Shown here one piece after another: positions 1-7,208 of a stretch of 8,058 nt of DNA. Both the position numbers and the translations under genes were made by a program. Origin of the DNA: Alistipes sp. Lineage in GTDB: Bacteria > Bacteroidota > Bacteroidia > Bacteroidales > Rikenellaceae. Position 1 is the stretch's first letter. Each line of letters starts with the position of its first letter. The notes under the pieces were generated by a model. That model did not search any database, was not told the DNA's origin, and worked only from the letters and a program-made list of their open reading frames with translations. The stretch is taken from assembly GCA_017391435.1 (NCBI GenBank), contig JAFOYS010000026.1, positions 1 to 8,058 of the forward strand, read 5' to 3'.

Positions 1-1907
1 TCTGTGTCAACAGCAAATGCTACAAGAGTAGCGCTTGCACCTGGAGAGAGTGAAGAGATGAATGCAGAAGATGTGCTACCCATTGCAATCTGCTGATACT
101 CAGTATTGTAAGCAACAACGTGTGCAAAAAGCTCCTCATCAGTCTTGTATTTTGCAAGCTCCTCTTCGTTTGCAAACCAAGCGTAGATCATAGATGTATT
201 CTGAGAACCGTTGATTGCAACCTCCATATTGGTATATGTAATATCTACAGCCTCAAAAGCGAGGGTAGCAGAACCACCAGCAGCGATGTCATTTGTTGTA
301 TAAGCGTAGGTCTTAATGTCAGAAACGACATAATCAGCTGCCACCTTACCCTCAACAAGTGGAAGGATGTATACCAAGTATGTAGAGTTAGGATAGATAC
401 CACCCCAAATTGTAGAACCTGGGAAGTCAAGAACATTACCCTTGTAGTTGAGCTCTGAAAGCTCCTCGCCGAACATACCCCAGTCATTCTGCCAGTTGCC
501 AAATGCATTCTCAAGCTGAGCCTTAGCCTCTGCCTCAGTTGATGAAGAGAGAACACCTACGATATAGCCAGCGTAACCGCCACCTACAGCAGTAAACTCA
601 ACATTGTTGAATGAGATATTTGTAGCCTCTACATTTACAAATGCAGGGGTGAAAACAGAGTAAACAACCTCATCTGCAGAGTATACGTGATCCCAAGCAT
701 CGCTACCAGCAAGTGCCCAAACAACATATGATACACCTGTAGGAATCTCTACAAACTCAGCTGGGTTATATACACCAGCAATCATCTCGTTGTAGAGCTG
801 CTTGAGAGATACTGTTACCTGAGGCTCAGTGAACTCTGGAGCCATAAGCTCGTAGTTGTTCTTAGCCTTAGCAATCTGCTCAGCGCTAAACTCATCGTAA
901 AGAGCGATACCATAAGAGATACCAGACCACTTCAGACCAGCATTGTTGTAGATAGTAGCATCCTCGCCAGCAATCTCCACAACTACTGACTTAGAAGATG
1001 CAGATACAACGAGCTTACCTACCATACACTTACCATCGCCACCTGCAGCGTGAATCTTTACAAGACCCTCAAGTTCAGCCTCGCCGGCCTCAATCTTAGC
1101 CTGTGCTGGAGCGGTGATAGTCAGAGTCTTACCTGCGATAGTAGCCTTCCAACCCTCTGGCTTAGCGATAACTGTAAGGTCATCGATATTCTCAGCCTTA
1201 AGAGCTACATCTACAGACTCACCTGGAGCCACGAAGGTCTTACCAGCCTGAACACCGAAGTCGATAGTCTCAGCCTTTGGTACAGAGATAACCTCGCCAG
1301 TAGCAAGTGTAAAGTCTACAGAGTCCTCAGAGTCAACAACACCGATAAAGATGCAAGCAGAGCTGTTTGTTGTCTCCTGCTCCTTCTTCTCGATAATTAC
1401 CCAAGAGTGACCACCGTCAACAGAGAGCTCAACATCACCTGTTGATGGGTTTACACGGAACTGAGGCACTGCGCTGTGAACAACTGGAATCTTGTTACCA
1501 GCTGCATCAGTAATTGCAACGGCATTGCCATTAATAATCTGTGCCCAGTAGTAGTTACCACCCTCACTAATAACGGTCACGCAACCATTATTAACCTCTG
1601 GAGCCTGTGGCTCAGGCTGGTACTCTGGATAAACAGTAATCTTCTCGCCTGAAGTGAGAAGAATCTCCCAAGAACCGTCGCTCAGCTTTGTTGCTGATGC
1701 TACAACGGCCTTCTCGTCAATAAGAGCCTTGAGTGCAGAAACCTCTGACTCAAGCTTCTGCTCAAGCTTGCTAACCTTCTCATAGAGGTCTGCAATCTCC
1801 TGACGAATCTGGGTGTCGTCATACGCCTCGGTACAAGATACTGCAAGAACAGCAGTTGCAACAAGAGTAGCCAACACGCCCTTGAAAATTGCGTAAAAGT
1901 TTCTCAT
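1..1907 (-). CDS. DUF4988-like (PL29 N-terminal type) modular surface lipoprotein, 3' end missing
   Basis: The first 635 residues are visible; the gene runs off the left edge. The ATG at 1907 is chosen because it starts a clean type II signal peptide: charged start, hydrophobic core, lipobox LAVSC with lipidated Cys25. Acidic residues follow (TEAYDD), as in Bacteroidota lipoproteins exported to the surface. Residues 33-66 form a heptad-like coiled coil rich in Glu, Lys and Leu. Next comes a region resembling DUF4988, the N-terminal part of proteins often named PL29-lyase-like: DGSWEI...SGEKITVYP at about 77-94, NYYWAQIINGN at 118-128, then VDGGHSWVII at 163-172. Residues 220-305 look beta-rich, with a PEGWKATIAGKTLTITAP segment. 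From about 308 on, Ig/fibronectin-like modules repeat, each ending near a turn such as IPTGVSY (388), IYPNSTY (504) or LSPGASA (620). No lyase catalytic domain is visible, so I infer binding or scaffolding rather than catalysis. Glu is nearly always GAG and Lys AAG, which may mean strong expression. Sure of the gene, fairly sure of the family, unsure of the role. Confidence -1.
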   Translation of the reverse strand, partial: MRNFYAIFKGVLATLVATAVLAVSCTEAYDDTQIRQEIADLYEKVSKLEQKLESEVSALKALIDEKAVVASATKLSDGSWEILLTSGEKITVYPEYQPEPQAPEVNNGCVTVISEGGNYYWAQIINGNAVAITDAAGNKIPVVHSAVPQFRVNPSTGDVELSVDGGHSWVIIEKKEQETTNSSACIFIGVVDSEDSVDFTLATGEVISVPKAETIDFGVQAGKTFVAPGESVDVALKAENIDDLTVIAKPEGWKATIAGKTLTITAPAQAKIEAGEAELEGLVKIHAAGGDGKCMVGKLVVSASSKSVVVEIAGEDATIYNNAGLKWSGISYGIALYDEFSAEQIAKAKNNYELMAPEFTEPQVTVSLKQLYNEMIAGVYNPAEFVEIPTGVSYVVWALAGSDAWDHVYSADEVVYSVFTPAFVNVEATNISFNNVEFTAVGGGYAGYIVGVLSSSTEAEAKAQLENAFGNWQNDWGMFGEELSELNYKGNVLDFPGSTIWGGIYPNSTYLVYILPLVEGKVAADYVVSDIKTYAYTTNDIAAGGSATLAFEAVDITYTNMEVAINGSQNTSMIYAWFANEEELAKYKTDEELFAHVVAYNTEYQQIAMGSTSSAFISSLSPGASATLVAFAVDT

Positions 1908-2022
1908 TTGTTTGAACTTTTAAAAGAGGTGTGTGAATCAGGCGCACACCTGGTTAAAATATCTGCCGACTCCTGATTTGTCGGACGAAAAAATTTAGGA
2001 ATATAAGTTAAGTTTGTCTATA
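1908..2022 (-). promoter_or_regulatory. 115-base leader before the DUF4988-like gene with two hairpins and complementary loops
   Basis: This is the only sizeable gap between genes in the window. Read on the minus strand, hairpin A pairs 1984-1980 with 1970-1966 (CCGAC/GTCGG, 9-base loop). Hairpin B pairs 1951-1945 with 1933-1927 (AGGTGTG/CACACCT, 11-base loop). The hairpin A loop contains AATCAGG and the hairpin B loop contains CCTGATT, which are perfect complements, so the loops could pair as a kissing complex. Hairpin B is followed by CTTTTAAAAG and then an A-rich stretch up to the ATG, 19 bases downstream of the stem. A weak match to the Bacteroidota -7 element (TAAATTTT at 1997-1990, one base off TAnnTTTG) has no convincing -33 partner. 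The element could control transcript passage, stability or translation of the downstream gene. The base pairing is seen; its function is inferred. Confidence -1.
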
Positions 2023-4338
2023 CTATTTGCACTCCCACGCACGGGTAGCCTTGCGAGGCTGTGGCAGAAGGAGTGTTGGTGCCGCTGCTGCCGAAATTGT
2101 AGCCTGAGCAGGGTTGTAGTTTGGATAGTAGTCCTTAAGGGTCTTAAAGGATTTACCATCCCAGATGCAGTATGCAAGTGTACTACGAACATCGTTCTGG
2201 CTATATGCAATAGCAAGGGCAATAACTACTCTATTTGCAGGCTGATCAAGTGTCGCTACAGTGTTGTCTGTAGTAAGACCCTGTGCATTACAGTATGTTG
2301 TCCACTTCTTTATCATCTCCTCGGCAGTGTAGTAGTTCTCATCACCAAGATGCTTGATACCAAGTGCATCGTTGTCCATACTTTCATCGCCAGCAAGGTA
2401 GAGCATTCGTGCTGTCTGGTCGTTTGCTGTGTAGCTAAATGTTACAGAGCCTGTGCGTGGGTTGTGAGTTCCTGTAATTGCTACTGTTACATCGTCACCC
2501 GCAGCAATACCTGGCAGGGTTACCTCTGCAAACTTAAGCTCGCCAACAACACCGTTCCAGTCCTCGCACATATATGCATACTTAATCTTCATACCTGGAG
2601 AGAAACCTGGGAGTGTAAATGTATCAATACCTCCCTTGTCTGCGGCCCAGTTGTTTGACACAAGACCCTCAGCGTCGCCCGACATACCAAAGCCAAGGAA
2701 TGAGAGGTAGGTCTCACGGCTTGCGTTTGCATCTGGCTGTACAGAGTTGTCAATAAGTGGCTCAATATACTGGAAACGGATACCTGCGTGGTTTGCAATA
2801 TCGTACTTTACATTGATAGTAACGGCAGTACGGCCACTTGCCTGTAAGGTAAGCTCTGCTGTTGACTGACAAGCTGCTGGGGTATCTGTTACAAGAGCCT
2901 TTGTCTTGAATACAGGGGTAAACTGCACATCTGCAAGCTCCTGCACGCGGTTACGGCCAACATATGCAATAACATACTCTGTATCTGGTGTCAGGTAGTG
3001 AAGTTCCTCTGAAGAGAAGCTATTACCATACTTACCTGTTGTCTCATTGTAGCTATAAGCCTCATTCTTGAAGCCATAACCGTCATTATTAAGTGTTATA
3101 GCAAAGCCCTTAAGCTCCTCTGCAGTAGCCTTTGTCTTGTAGTGCTCAGCCTGCTCTACGGTGAGGAACTTGTAGAACATATATGGAGTATTAGCCTCTG
3201 TTGTAAGCTTAAACCAAGAGTATGAAGCGCCACAACGGTTCTCTACAATCTCAATTTTACACTGTGCAGGCTCTACAACCGGTTTCTCCTTGAGTGTAAA
3301 GACCTTTGAGTCCATACTCTTTGCTGGAGTAAAGTTCTCATCAAGAGCAATAGCTGTAGCCATTAGAGGCACAGAAGCACTTGCATCCTGACCAAAGTCA
3401 ATATAGAAGTGAGCAGAGTCTGTGTCGTTTGCAGAGATAGGGTCTCCGATAACTGTGTGACGCATAAAGTCAATATATAGCTTCTCGCCATAAGTGTTGA
3501 TATATGGCATAAGGTCTGCCTCATTGCTACACCACTGATAGAGATACTTACAGTCGCTATTTGGCTCATAAGTGATATCCATAGCGGTATAGTTTGTCTT
3601 TACATTGACATTTACGCGTGGATTACCAACAAGTGGCTGAGATGTTGTCTTAACATAGCACAGAGACATCTCACCGTCGTCAGTACCCTCCTTGTCATAA
3701 CAAGCAATAACGATAATGATATACTCAGAGTCTGGCACTACACGAATCTGTGAGTAGCTGGTATTCATCCAGTCAAACTCCTTCTTTGCATAGTCAGAGT
3801 GTGACGCAGGATCAAAGGTAAAACCACCTGAACCTGTAGCGTTGAAGATAAGGTCTCGAATGTATGTATCCACCTCACGAGCCTCAAGGGTATTTCTACC
3901 CTCAGACTTCATACGCTCATAGAGAGAGTTATAGAGGTGTGCAAGTGGATATACATCAAGACGGTATGACTGCACAGACTCGCCTGGAACAAGGTTGAAG
4001 ACAAAGTTACGATTCTCAATCTTTGTAACCTCAACGCTCACACCATCCTTAGATGCAACAACCTTATCTTGATATGCAACAATCGGTGTTGGAACTCCCT
4101 TATAGATATCTACAGGTGTCTGAGCTGGAGTCTCAGGCTTTGGATCTGGATTCTCTGGATCAGGGTTCTCTGGTTCTGGATTTTCCGGCTCCGGATTCTC
4201 CGGATCTGGGTTCTCCGGATCTGGATTTACGGGCTGCTCCTGCTCATTCTCTTTTACTGGCTCATTCTCGCCACAAGAGACCACTACGCTCATTGTAAAG
4301 AGCGTAAGTAACATAACTCCTAAAAACTTCTTAATCAT
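2023..4338 (-). CDS. Hypothetical surface lipoprotein with Pro-rich stalk and Ig/fibronectin-like modules
   Basis: Complete, 771 residues; I do not recognise a named family. The start is the ATG at 4338 because it begins a type II signal peptide (MIKKFLGV...) with lipobox VVSC and lipidated Cys22. An in-frame ATG at 4386 would add 16 basic residues ahead of the signal and overlap the upstream gene, so it is rejected. After Cys22 come acidic residues (GENEPVKENEQEQ), then six copies of a five-residue NPDPE/NPEPE repeat (38-67), probably an extended stalk. From about 97 to 730 roughly five beta-rich modules follow (about 97-232, 240-349, 357-480, 487-608, 615-730). They are marked by fibronectin-type signatures: VPDSEYIIIVIACYD (201-215), LTPDTEYVIAYVG (449-461) and FSPGMKIKYAYMCEDW (579-594). 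Several modules carry short helical inserts, such as TVEQAEHYK (393-401). The tail is Ala/Pro-rich and ends RAWECK. No catalytic motif is seen. The start lies 5 bases after the stop of the Omp28-like gene, so the two are cotranscribed and probably translationally coupled. Likely a binding or structural surface protein; this is inference. Confidence -1.
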   Translation of the reverse strand: MIKKFLGVMLLTLFTMSVVVSCGENEPVKENEQEQPVNPDPENPDPENPEPENPEPENPDPENPDPKPETPAQTPVDIYKGVPTPIVAYQDKVVASKDGVSVEVTKIENRNFVFNLVPGESVQSYRLDVYPLAHLYNSLYERMKSEGRNTLEAREVDTYIRDLIFNATGSGGFTFDPASHSDYAKKEFDWMNTSYSQIRVVPDSEYIIIVIACYDKEGTDDGEMSLCYVKTTSQPLVGNPRVNVNVKTNYTAMDITYEPNSDCKYLYQWCSNEADLMPYINTYGEKLYIDFMRHTVIGDPISANDTDSAHFYIDFGQDASASVPLMATAIALDENFTPAKSMDSKVFTLKEKPVVEPAQCKIEIVENRCGASYSWFKLTTEANTPYMFYKFLTVEQAEHYKTKATAEELKGFAITLNNDGYGFKNEAYSYNETTGKYGNSFSSEELHYLTPDTEYVIAYVGRNRVQELADVQFTPVFKTKALVTDTPAACQSTAELTLQASGRTAVTINVKYDIANHAGIRFQYIEPLIDNSVQPDANASRETYLSFLGFGMSGDAEGLVSNNWAADKGGIDTFTLPGFSPGMKIKYAYMCEDWNGVVGELKFAEVTLPGIAAGDDVTVAITGTHNPRTGSVTFSYTANDQTARMLYLAGDESMDNDALGIKHLGDENYYTAEEMIKKWTTYCNAQGLTTDNTVATLDQPANRVVIALAIAYSQNDVRSTLAYCIWDGKSFKTLKDYYPNYNPAQATISAAAAPTLLLPQPRKATRAWECK
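4138..4227 (-). repeat. In-frame 15-base tandem repeat, six units, encoding a Pro/Glu/Asp/Asn stalk
   Basis: Six imperfect 15-base units, of the type AATCCAGATCCGGAG, encode NPDPE or NPEPE. The last unit ends in Lys instead of Glu. They lie directly behind the lipidated cysteine and an acidic segment. Synonymous differences between units (AAT/AAC, CCA/CCG/CCT, GAG/GAA) mean the copies are not fresh identical duplicates, although the first two differ at a single base. A proline every second or third residue predicts an extended, non-globular spacer lifting the protein away from the membrane. Because the unit length is a multiple of three, gain or loss of units would keep the frame. Confidence -1.
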
Positions 4339-4343
4339 AATAT

Positions 4344-7205
4344 CTACTTTTTGTAATCGTAATCTATACTTGCGCCTACAGGGCATACTGCGGCGTTAAT
4401 AACTGTCTGACTGCTGTCAATAACAAGGGCACAGAGGGTACAATTATCCTTTTTCCAACCGCTTTCAAGAGTAAAGTTATAACTCTTTGTAGCCTTCTGA
4501 CCTGCTGCTATATCTGCCACACGGTCTCCCTCATAGAGTTTGCTGACCATTGCGCGGACAACGTGGTTGTGGGTATAGTTCTCTTTGTAAACTCCATTAT
4601 TGTTCTGTCTTGCGACAATACCATCCTCAAGGATAAAGAGTGCTACGCGATAAACTCCACTCTTAGCAGCATATAGTTCAACATCTACACTGCTATCTGT
4701 ACTTGTCATCTTCACTCCACAAACTGCAGGGTGGTCCCTAAACGAGCTCTCAATCATTGGCTGTATCTCGGTCTTCTCTGTAGTTCCCTCACGCAAGTCT
4801 ACTACAAAAGCAGGGAAGCCTGTAAGAGCAAAGTCGTTAAATATGGTGTTAGTGATTGCAATACCCATAGGATCGTCTGCCGACGAGTCGTGGAAGGCAA
4901 GTATATGCACCGTATCGTGGCTCCACCAATCCTCAATAAGATACTTGAGGAAGATATATCCACTTGGGCACATAGCACACCAAGTACCTGTAAACTCAAA
5001 GACAGAGACGTGGCGGTTGAATGCCACATCGGCCGACAGAGTATTGTCATCACCACCATCCTCACTTTCAATCGAGTAGCCAACACTCTGCCCTACTTTG
5101 CACTGATTTGTATTGTTGCAGTAGTAGCTCTTGCCACCATCTGAAGTGCTCATTGCGCTGACAACAACCCTCATATTCTCTACATTCCAGTTGCTGGCAA
5201 GGGTAAACTTGACAGGTGCCGACAGTGGAGTATCGACTCCCTGAACGAGTGTTGCTCCACCATTAAAACGGGCTCCATATATATTATCAGAGAGCACTGC
5301 ACGCACAACATTGTTGTGTGTATAGTCTCCTGTAACGCCATACTGCTGCGTAACAATACCATCCTCAACAAGCATAACAAGGTAACGATATGCCGAGGCG
5401 GTATTAGACTGTATGCGAGGGGTGATTGTCAGCTCACGGCTCGCTGCATCGTACGAAGTAGTGATTGCCACGCCGCAAGTAGGTGGATAGTTCTCTACAC
5501 GACGCTTTATCTCGGACTCAATAACCGAGCGGTTTGATGTCATCTCCTCGCCAGGGCTAAGATCAAGATAGAACATCGGAAGGCCACTACCCTTCAGTGC
5601 GCTGTAGTATGTATCGCCCATAGCGATTCTCATCGGATCGGAGATATTAAAATCGATATGGAACGAGACTGGCACAAGGCGATCAGGCTGCGCTGCTTGT
5701 ATAGATTTGATTACAGAGCTAAGGGTTGGGCAGTTCTGGCAACCGATAGATGTAAACTGCATACCGAGCAGCTTATGACGGAAGTTCTGACTCTCACCAG
5801 CCACAGCAGAGAGAGCCTCTACAGCAACCTCATTCTCCGAGATAAACTCACCAGCCTTATAGTAGCGCGCTTTAAAAATATAGTTTCCGGCAACAGTAGT
5901 TGTAAATTTATTCACACCACCGCCAAGCTCAGTATGCTCACCGTTGTATGTGCGGATAATATTGACAGACTTATCTTTGCTGATATCTGTAGCACCATAC
6001 TTTACTGTAAAGGTCACAGCATCAGAGCCATCGGCAAGTATAGTGCTCTTGTCGGCAGTAATCGTAAGCTTCTGCTCTGGGACTCCATCGTAGAACTCAA
6101 CGGCCATATAGTCAGCACCCTGACCCACCTTGCAGACATTGGCATTGTCTACATAGACTTGACCATTAACCTTTGTAAGAGCAAAGACAACAACACGCAT
6201 CTTTGAGGCATCAGTATACTTCAAATTGGAAACTGTAAAGCTCTTTGTGCGCTCAATATTTGGAACTGTAGTGATCTTTGCCGATGTCATCTGGAGGAAA
6301 TTCTCTGAATGAGCAACCACAATATCGTTATAGATACCATCTACAGCCGTACCGCCACCATAGTACTGATCATCAAGCAGAACGGCATAACCAAGCTCAT
6401 ACTCGCCACCTGTAGCCGAGGTCATTGCAGCCTCAATAGTAAGGGTATTACCCTCTAACTTTGTGCTTTCAATCTTCACACCACAAGTTGCAGGATAAGC
6501 GGCAAGATGGTTCTCAATAATAGTTCCAATCTGCTTTGGGGAACGAGCCGTTCCATTCTGATACTGAAGGTCATAGACACAAGTCGGATAGCCACTACCT
6601 CCAAACATTGAGAGCATTGTTGTGGCAAGGTCGTTACCCTTATAGTTTAGCTCCCACTGATCGCCATTATGAACAGCAAGAACAACCATATTCTCTCGCC
6701 ACATCTGATCAACATTCTCAAGGCCCGCTGTCATAGTCGGACAGTATGAACACCAAGCTCCTGTAAGGTCATAGACCACAACCTTCTGTCCATAAGGCTC
6801 AAACTTCTCTCGGTTTACAGCCTTAACCTGTACAGAATTCTCAGACTGCTTACCTTTGTAAGTAGCTACAAATGAGTAGTTACCATTCTTTACGGCAGTG
6901 AATGTTGTAGCATAACGCTCTAAACGGTTTCCACTCTTCTCGTGCTTGATATAGACATTAGAAAGTGTCGCGTCGTTATCCATAAGTTCCTCACCATCAA
7001 GCGTTAGAGAGAAGGTGCAACAATCGACTCCATCTGCGTCTATAGTCTGTCTGTCAACACTAAGCACAAGACCCGACTGCGTTGTAGGAGTATCGTCTGG
7101 CTGTGGTTTATTCTGATTATCCACAACAAGGTCGTTTACATCTCCGTGACAGCCAAGTACAAGCAACGCAAGGCAGAGAGTTATATATTTTGCAATACCT
7201 TTCAT
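4344..7205 (-). CDS. Triple-module Omp28/thioredoxin-like lipoprotein with Ig-like domains
   Basis: Complete, 953 residues. The signal peptide ends in lipobox LVLGC (lipidated Cys19) and is followed by an acidic, Pro-rich linker. Domain order: Ig-like (about 45-130), thioredoxin/Omp28-like module 1 (131-372), Ig-like (375-466), module 2 (467-712), module 3 (723-948). Each module has a CxxC-P motif: CSYCP at 152, CQNCP at 489, CAMCP at 743. Each also has the expected cis-proline loop: GYP (P207), GLP (P543), GFP (P798), followed by a beta strand ending in DL. Further shared marks are a PxxCGV cysteine (C241, C577, C829) and a closing CxVG cysteine (C358, C702, C941). Single-module Omp28 relatives of Porphyromonas are about 28 kDa surface lipoproteins, so this is an internal triplication. 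It may act in thiol exchange or as an adhesin using the fold; the substrate is unknown. The gene starts 3 bases after the barrel gene's stop and ends 5 bases before the next start. Family assignment is fairly sure; activity is inferred. Confidence -1.
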   Translation of the reverse strand: MKGIAKYITLCLALLVLGCHGDVNDLVVDNQNKPQPDDTPTTQSGLVLSVDRQTIDADGVDCCTFSLTLDGEELMDNDATLSNVYIKHEKSGNRLERYATTFTAVKNGNYSFVATYKGKQSENSVQVKAVNREKFEPYGQKVVVYDLTGAWCSYCPTMTAGLENVDQMWRENMVVLAVHNGDQWELNYKGNDLATTMLSMFGGSGYPTCVYDLQYQNGTARSPKQIGTIIENHLAAYPATCGVKIESTKLEGNTLTIEAAMTSATGGEYELGYAVLLDDQYYGGGTAVDGIYNDIVVAHSENFLQMTSAKITTVPNIERTKSFTVSNLKYTDASKMRVVVFALTKVNGQVYVDNANVCKVGQGADYMAVEFYDGVPEQKLTITADKSTILADGSDAVTFTVKYGATDISKDKSVNIIRTYNGEHTELGGGVNKFTTTVAGNYIFKARYYKAGEFISENEVAVEALSAVAGESQNFRHKLLGMQFTSIGCQNCPTLSSVIKSIQAAQPDRLVPVSFHIDFNISDPMRIAMGDTYYSALKGSGLPMFYLDLSPGEEMTSNRSVIESEIKRRVENYPPTCGVAITTSYDAASRELTITPRIQSNTASAYRYLVMLVEDGIVTQQYGVTGDYTHNNVVRAVLSDNIYGARFNGGATLVQGVDTPLSAPVKFTLASNWNVENMRVVVSAMSTSDGGKSYYCNNTNQCKVGQSVGYSIESEDGGDDNTLSADVAFNRHVSVFEFTGTWCAMCPSGYIFLKYLIEDWWSHDTVHILAFHDSSADDPMGIAITNTIFNDFALTGFPAFVVDLREGTTEKTEIQPMIESSFRDHPAVCGVKMTSTDSSVDVELYAAKSGVYRVALFILEDGIVARQNNNGVYKENYTHNHVVRAMVSKLYEGDRVADIAAGQKATKSYNFTLESGWKKDNCTLCALVIDSSQTVINAAVCPVGASIDYDYKK
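4362..5039 (-). repeat. Internal module 3: Omp28/thioredoxin-like unit without Ig domain
   Basis: Residues 723-948 of the same protein. It follows module 2 after a short acidic linker (ESEDGGDD) with no Ig-like domain between. The active site reads FTGTWCAMCP, with CxxC at 4979-4968, and the cis-proline loop is LTGFPAFVVDL. It shares GIVxxQ...YTHNxVVRA with module 2, making modules 2 and 3 look closer to each other than to module 1. A second CxxC (C922-TL-C925) sits on the strand where modules 1 and 2 have MRVVV. Confidence -1.
5070..6083 (-). repeat. Internal module 2: Ig-like plus diverged Omp28/thioredoxin-like unit
   Basis: Residues 375-712 of the same protein. The Ig-like part aligns with that of module 1 (TILADGSDAVTFTV...GNYIFKARYYKAG...SEN). 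The thioredoxin-like motif reads FTSIGCQNCP, with CxxC at 5741-5730: the tryptophan usually found just before the first cysteine is replaced by glycine. The cis-proline loop GSGLPMFYLDL and the PPTCGV cysteine are kept. This is the most altered active-site region of the three. Confidence -1.
6090..7073 (-). repeat. Internal module 1: Ig-like plus Omp28/thioredoxin-like unit
   Basis: Residues 45-372 of the triple-module lipoprotein. The Ig-like part carries the pattern TIDADGVD...TFSLTL...GNYSFVATYKG...SEN, which matches the Ig-like part of module 2. The thioredoxin-like part has the fullest active-site match (LTGAWCSYCP, coding bases 6752-6741 for the CxxC). It also has an extra cysteine two residues past the cis-proline (PTCVYDL, C209) and two adjacent cysteines in the Ig domain (C62, C63). 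Confidence -1.
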
Positions 7206-7208
7206 AGT

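Noticed and set aside
1050..1445. Open frame of 131 codons on the plus strand, and a similar one at 120-458
   Set aside because: Both are antisense to the DUF4988-like gene, which has continuous domain structure through these positions.
1917..1951. Rho-independent terminator after the 771-residue lipoprotein gene
   Set aside because: The 7-base-pair hairpin is followed only by CTTTTAAAAG and sits 19 bases before the next ATG; the U-run is short, so a leader element is more likely than a terminator, though attenuation cannot be excluded.
1988..2000. Bacteroidota-type promoter (TAAATTTT) in the gap between genes
   Set aside because: It misses the final G of TAnnTTTG and no TTTG-like -33 element is seen at the right distance; mentioned only as a weak candidate.
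2014..2658. Open frame of 214 codons on the plus strand
   Set aside because: It lies opposite the complete minus-strand lipoprotein gene, is rich in Cys and Val as expected of antisense frames, and has no signal peptide or family resemblance.
4138..4227. CRISPR-like array
   Set aside because: The 15-base units are contiguous with no spacers and encode an in-frame peptide repeat.
4339..4386. Upstream ATG at 4386 for the 771-residue lipoprotein
   Set aside because: It would put 16 mostly basic residues before an otherwise perfect lipoprotein signal peptide and overlap the preceding gene by 43 bases.
5658..6206. Open frame of 182 codons on the plus strand
   Set aside because: It is antisense to the Omp28-like gene, whose conserved cysteine motifs run across the same bases; no recognisable protein features.
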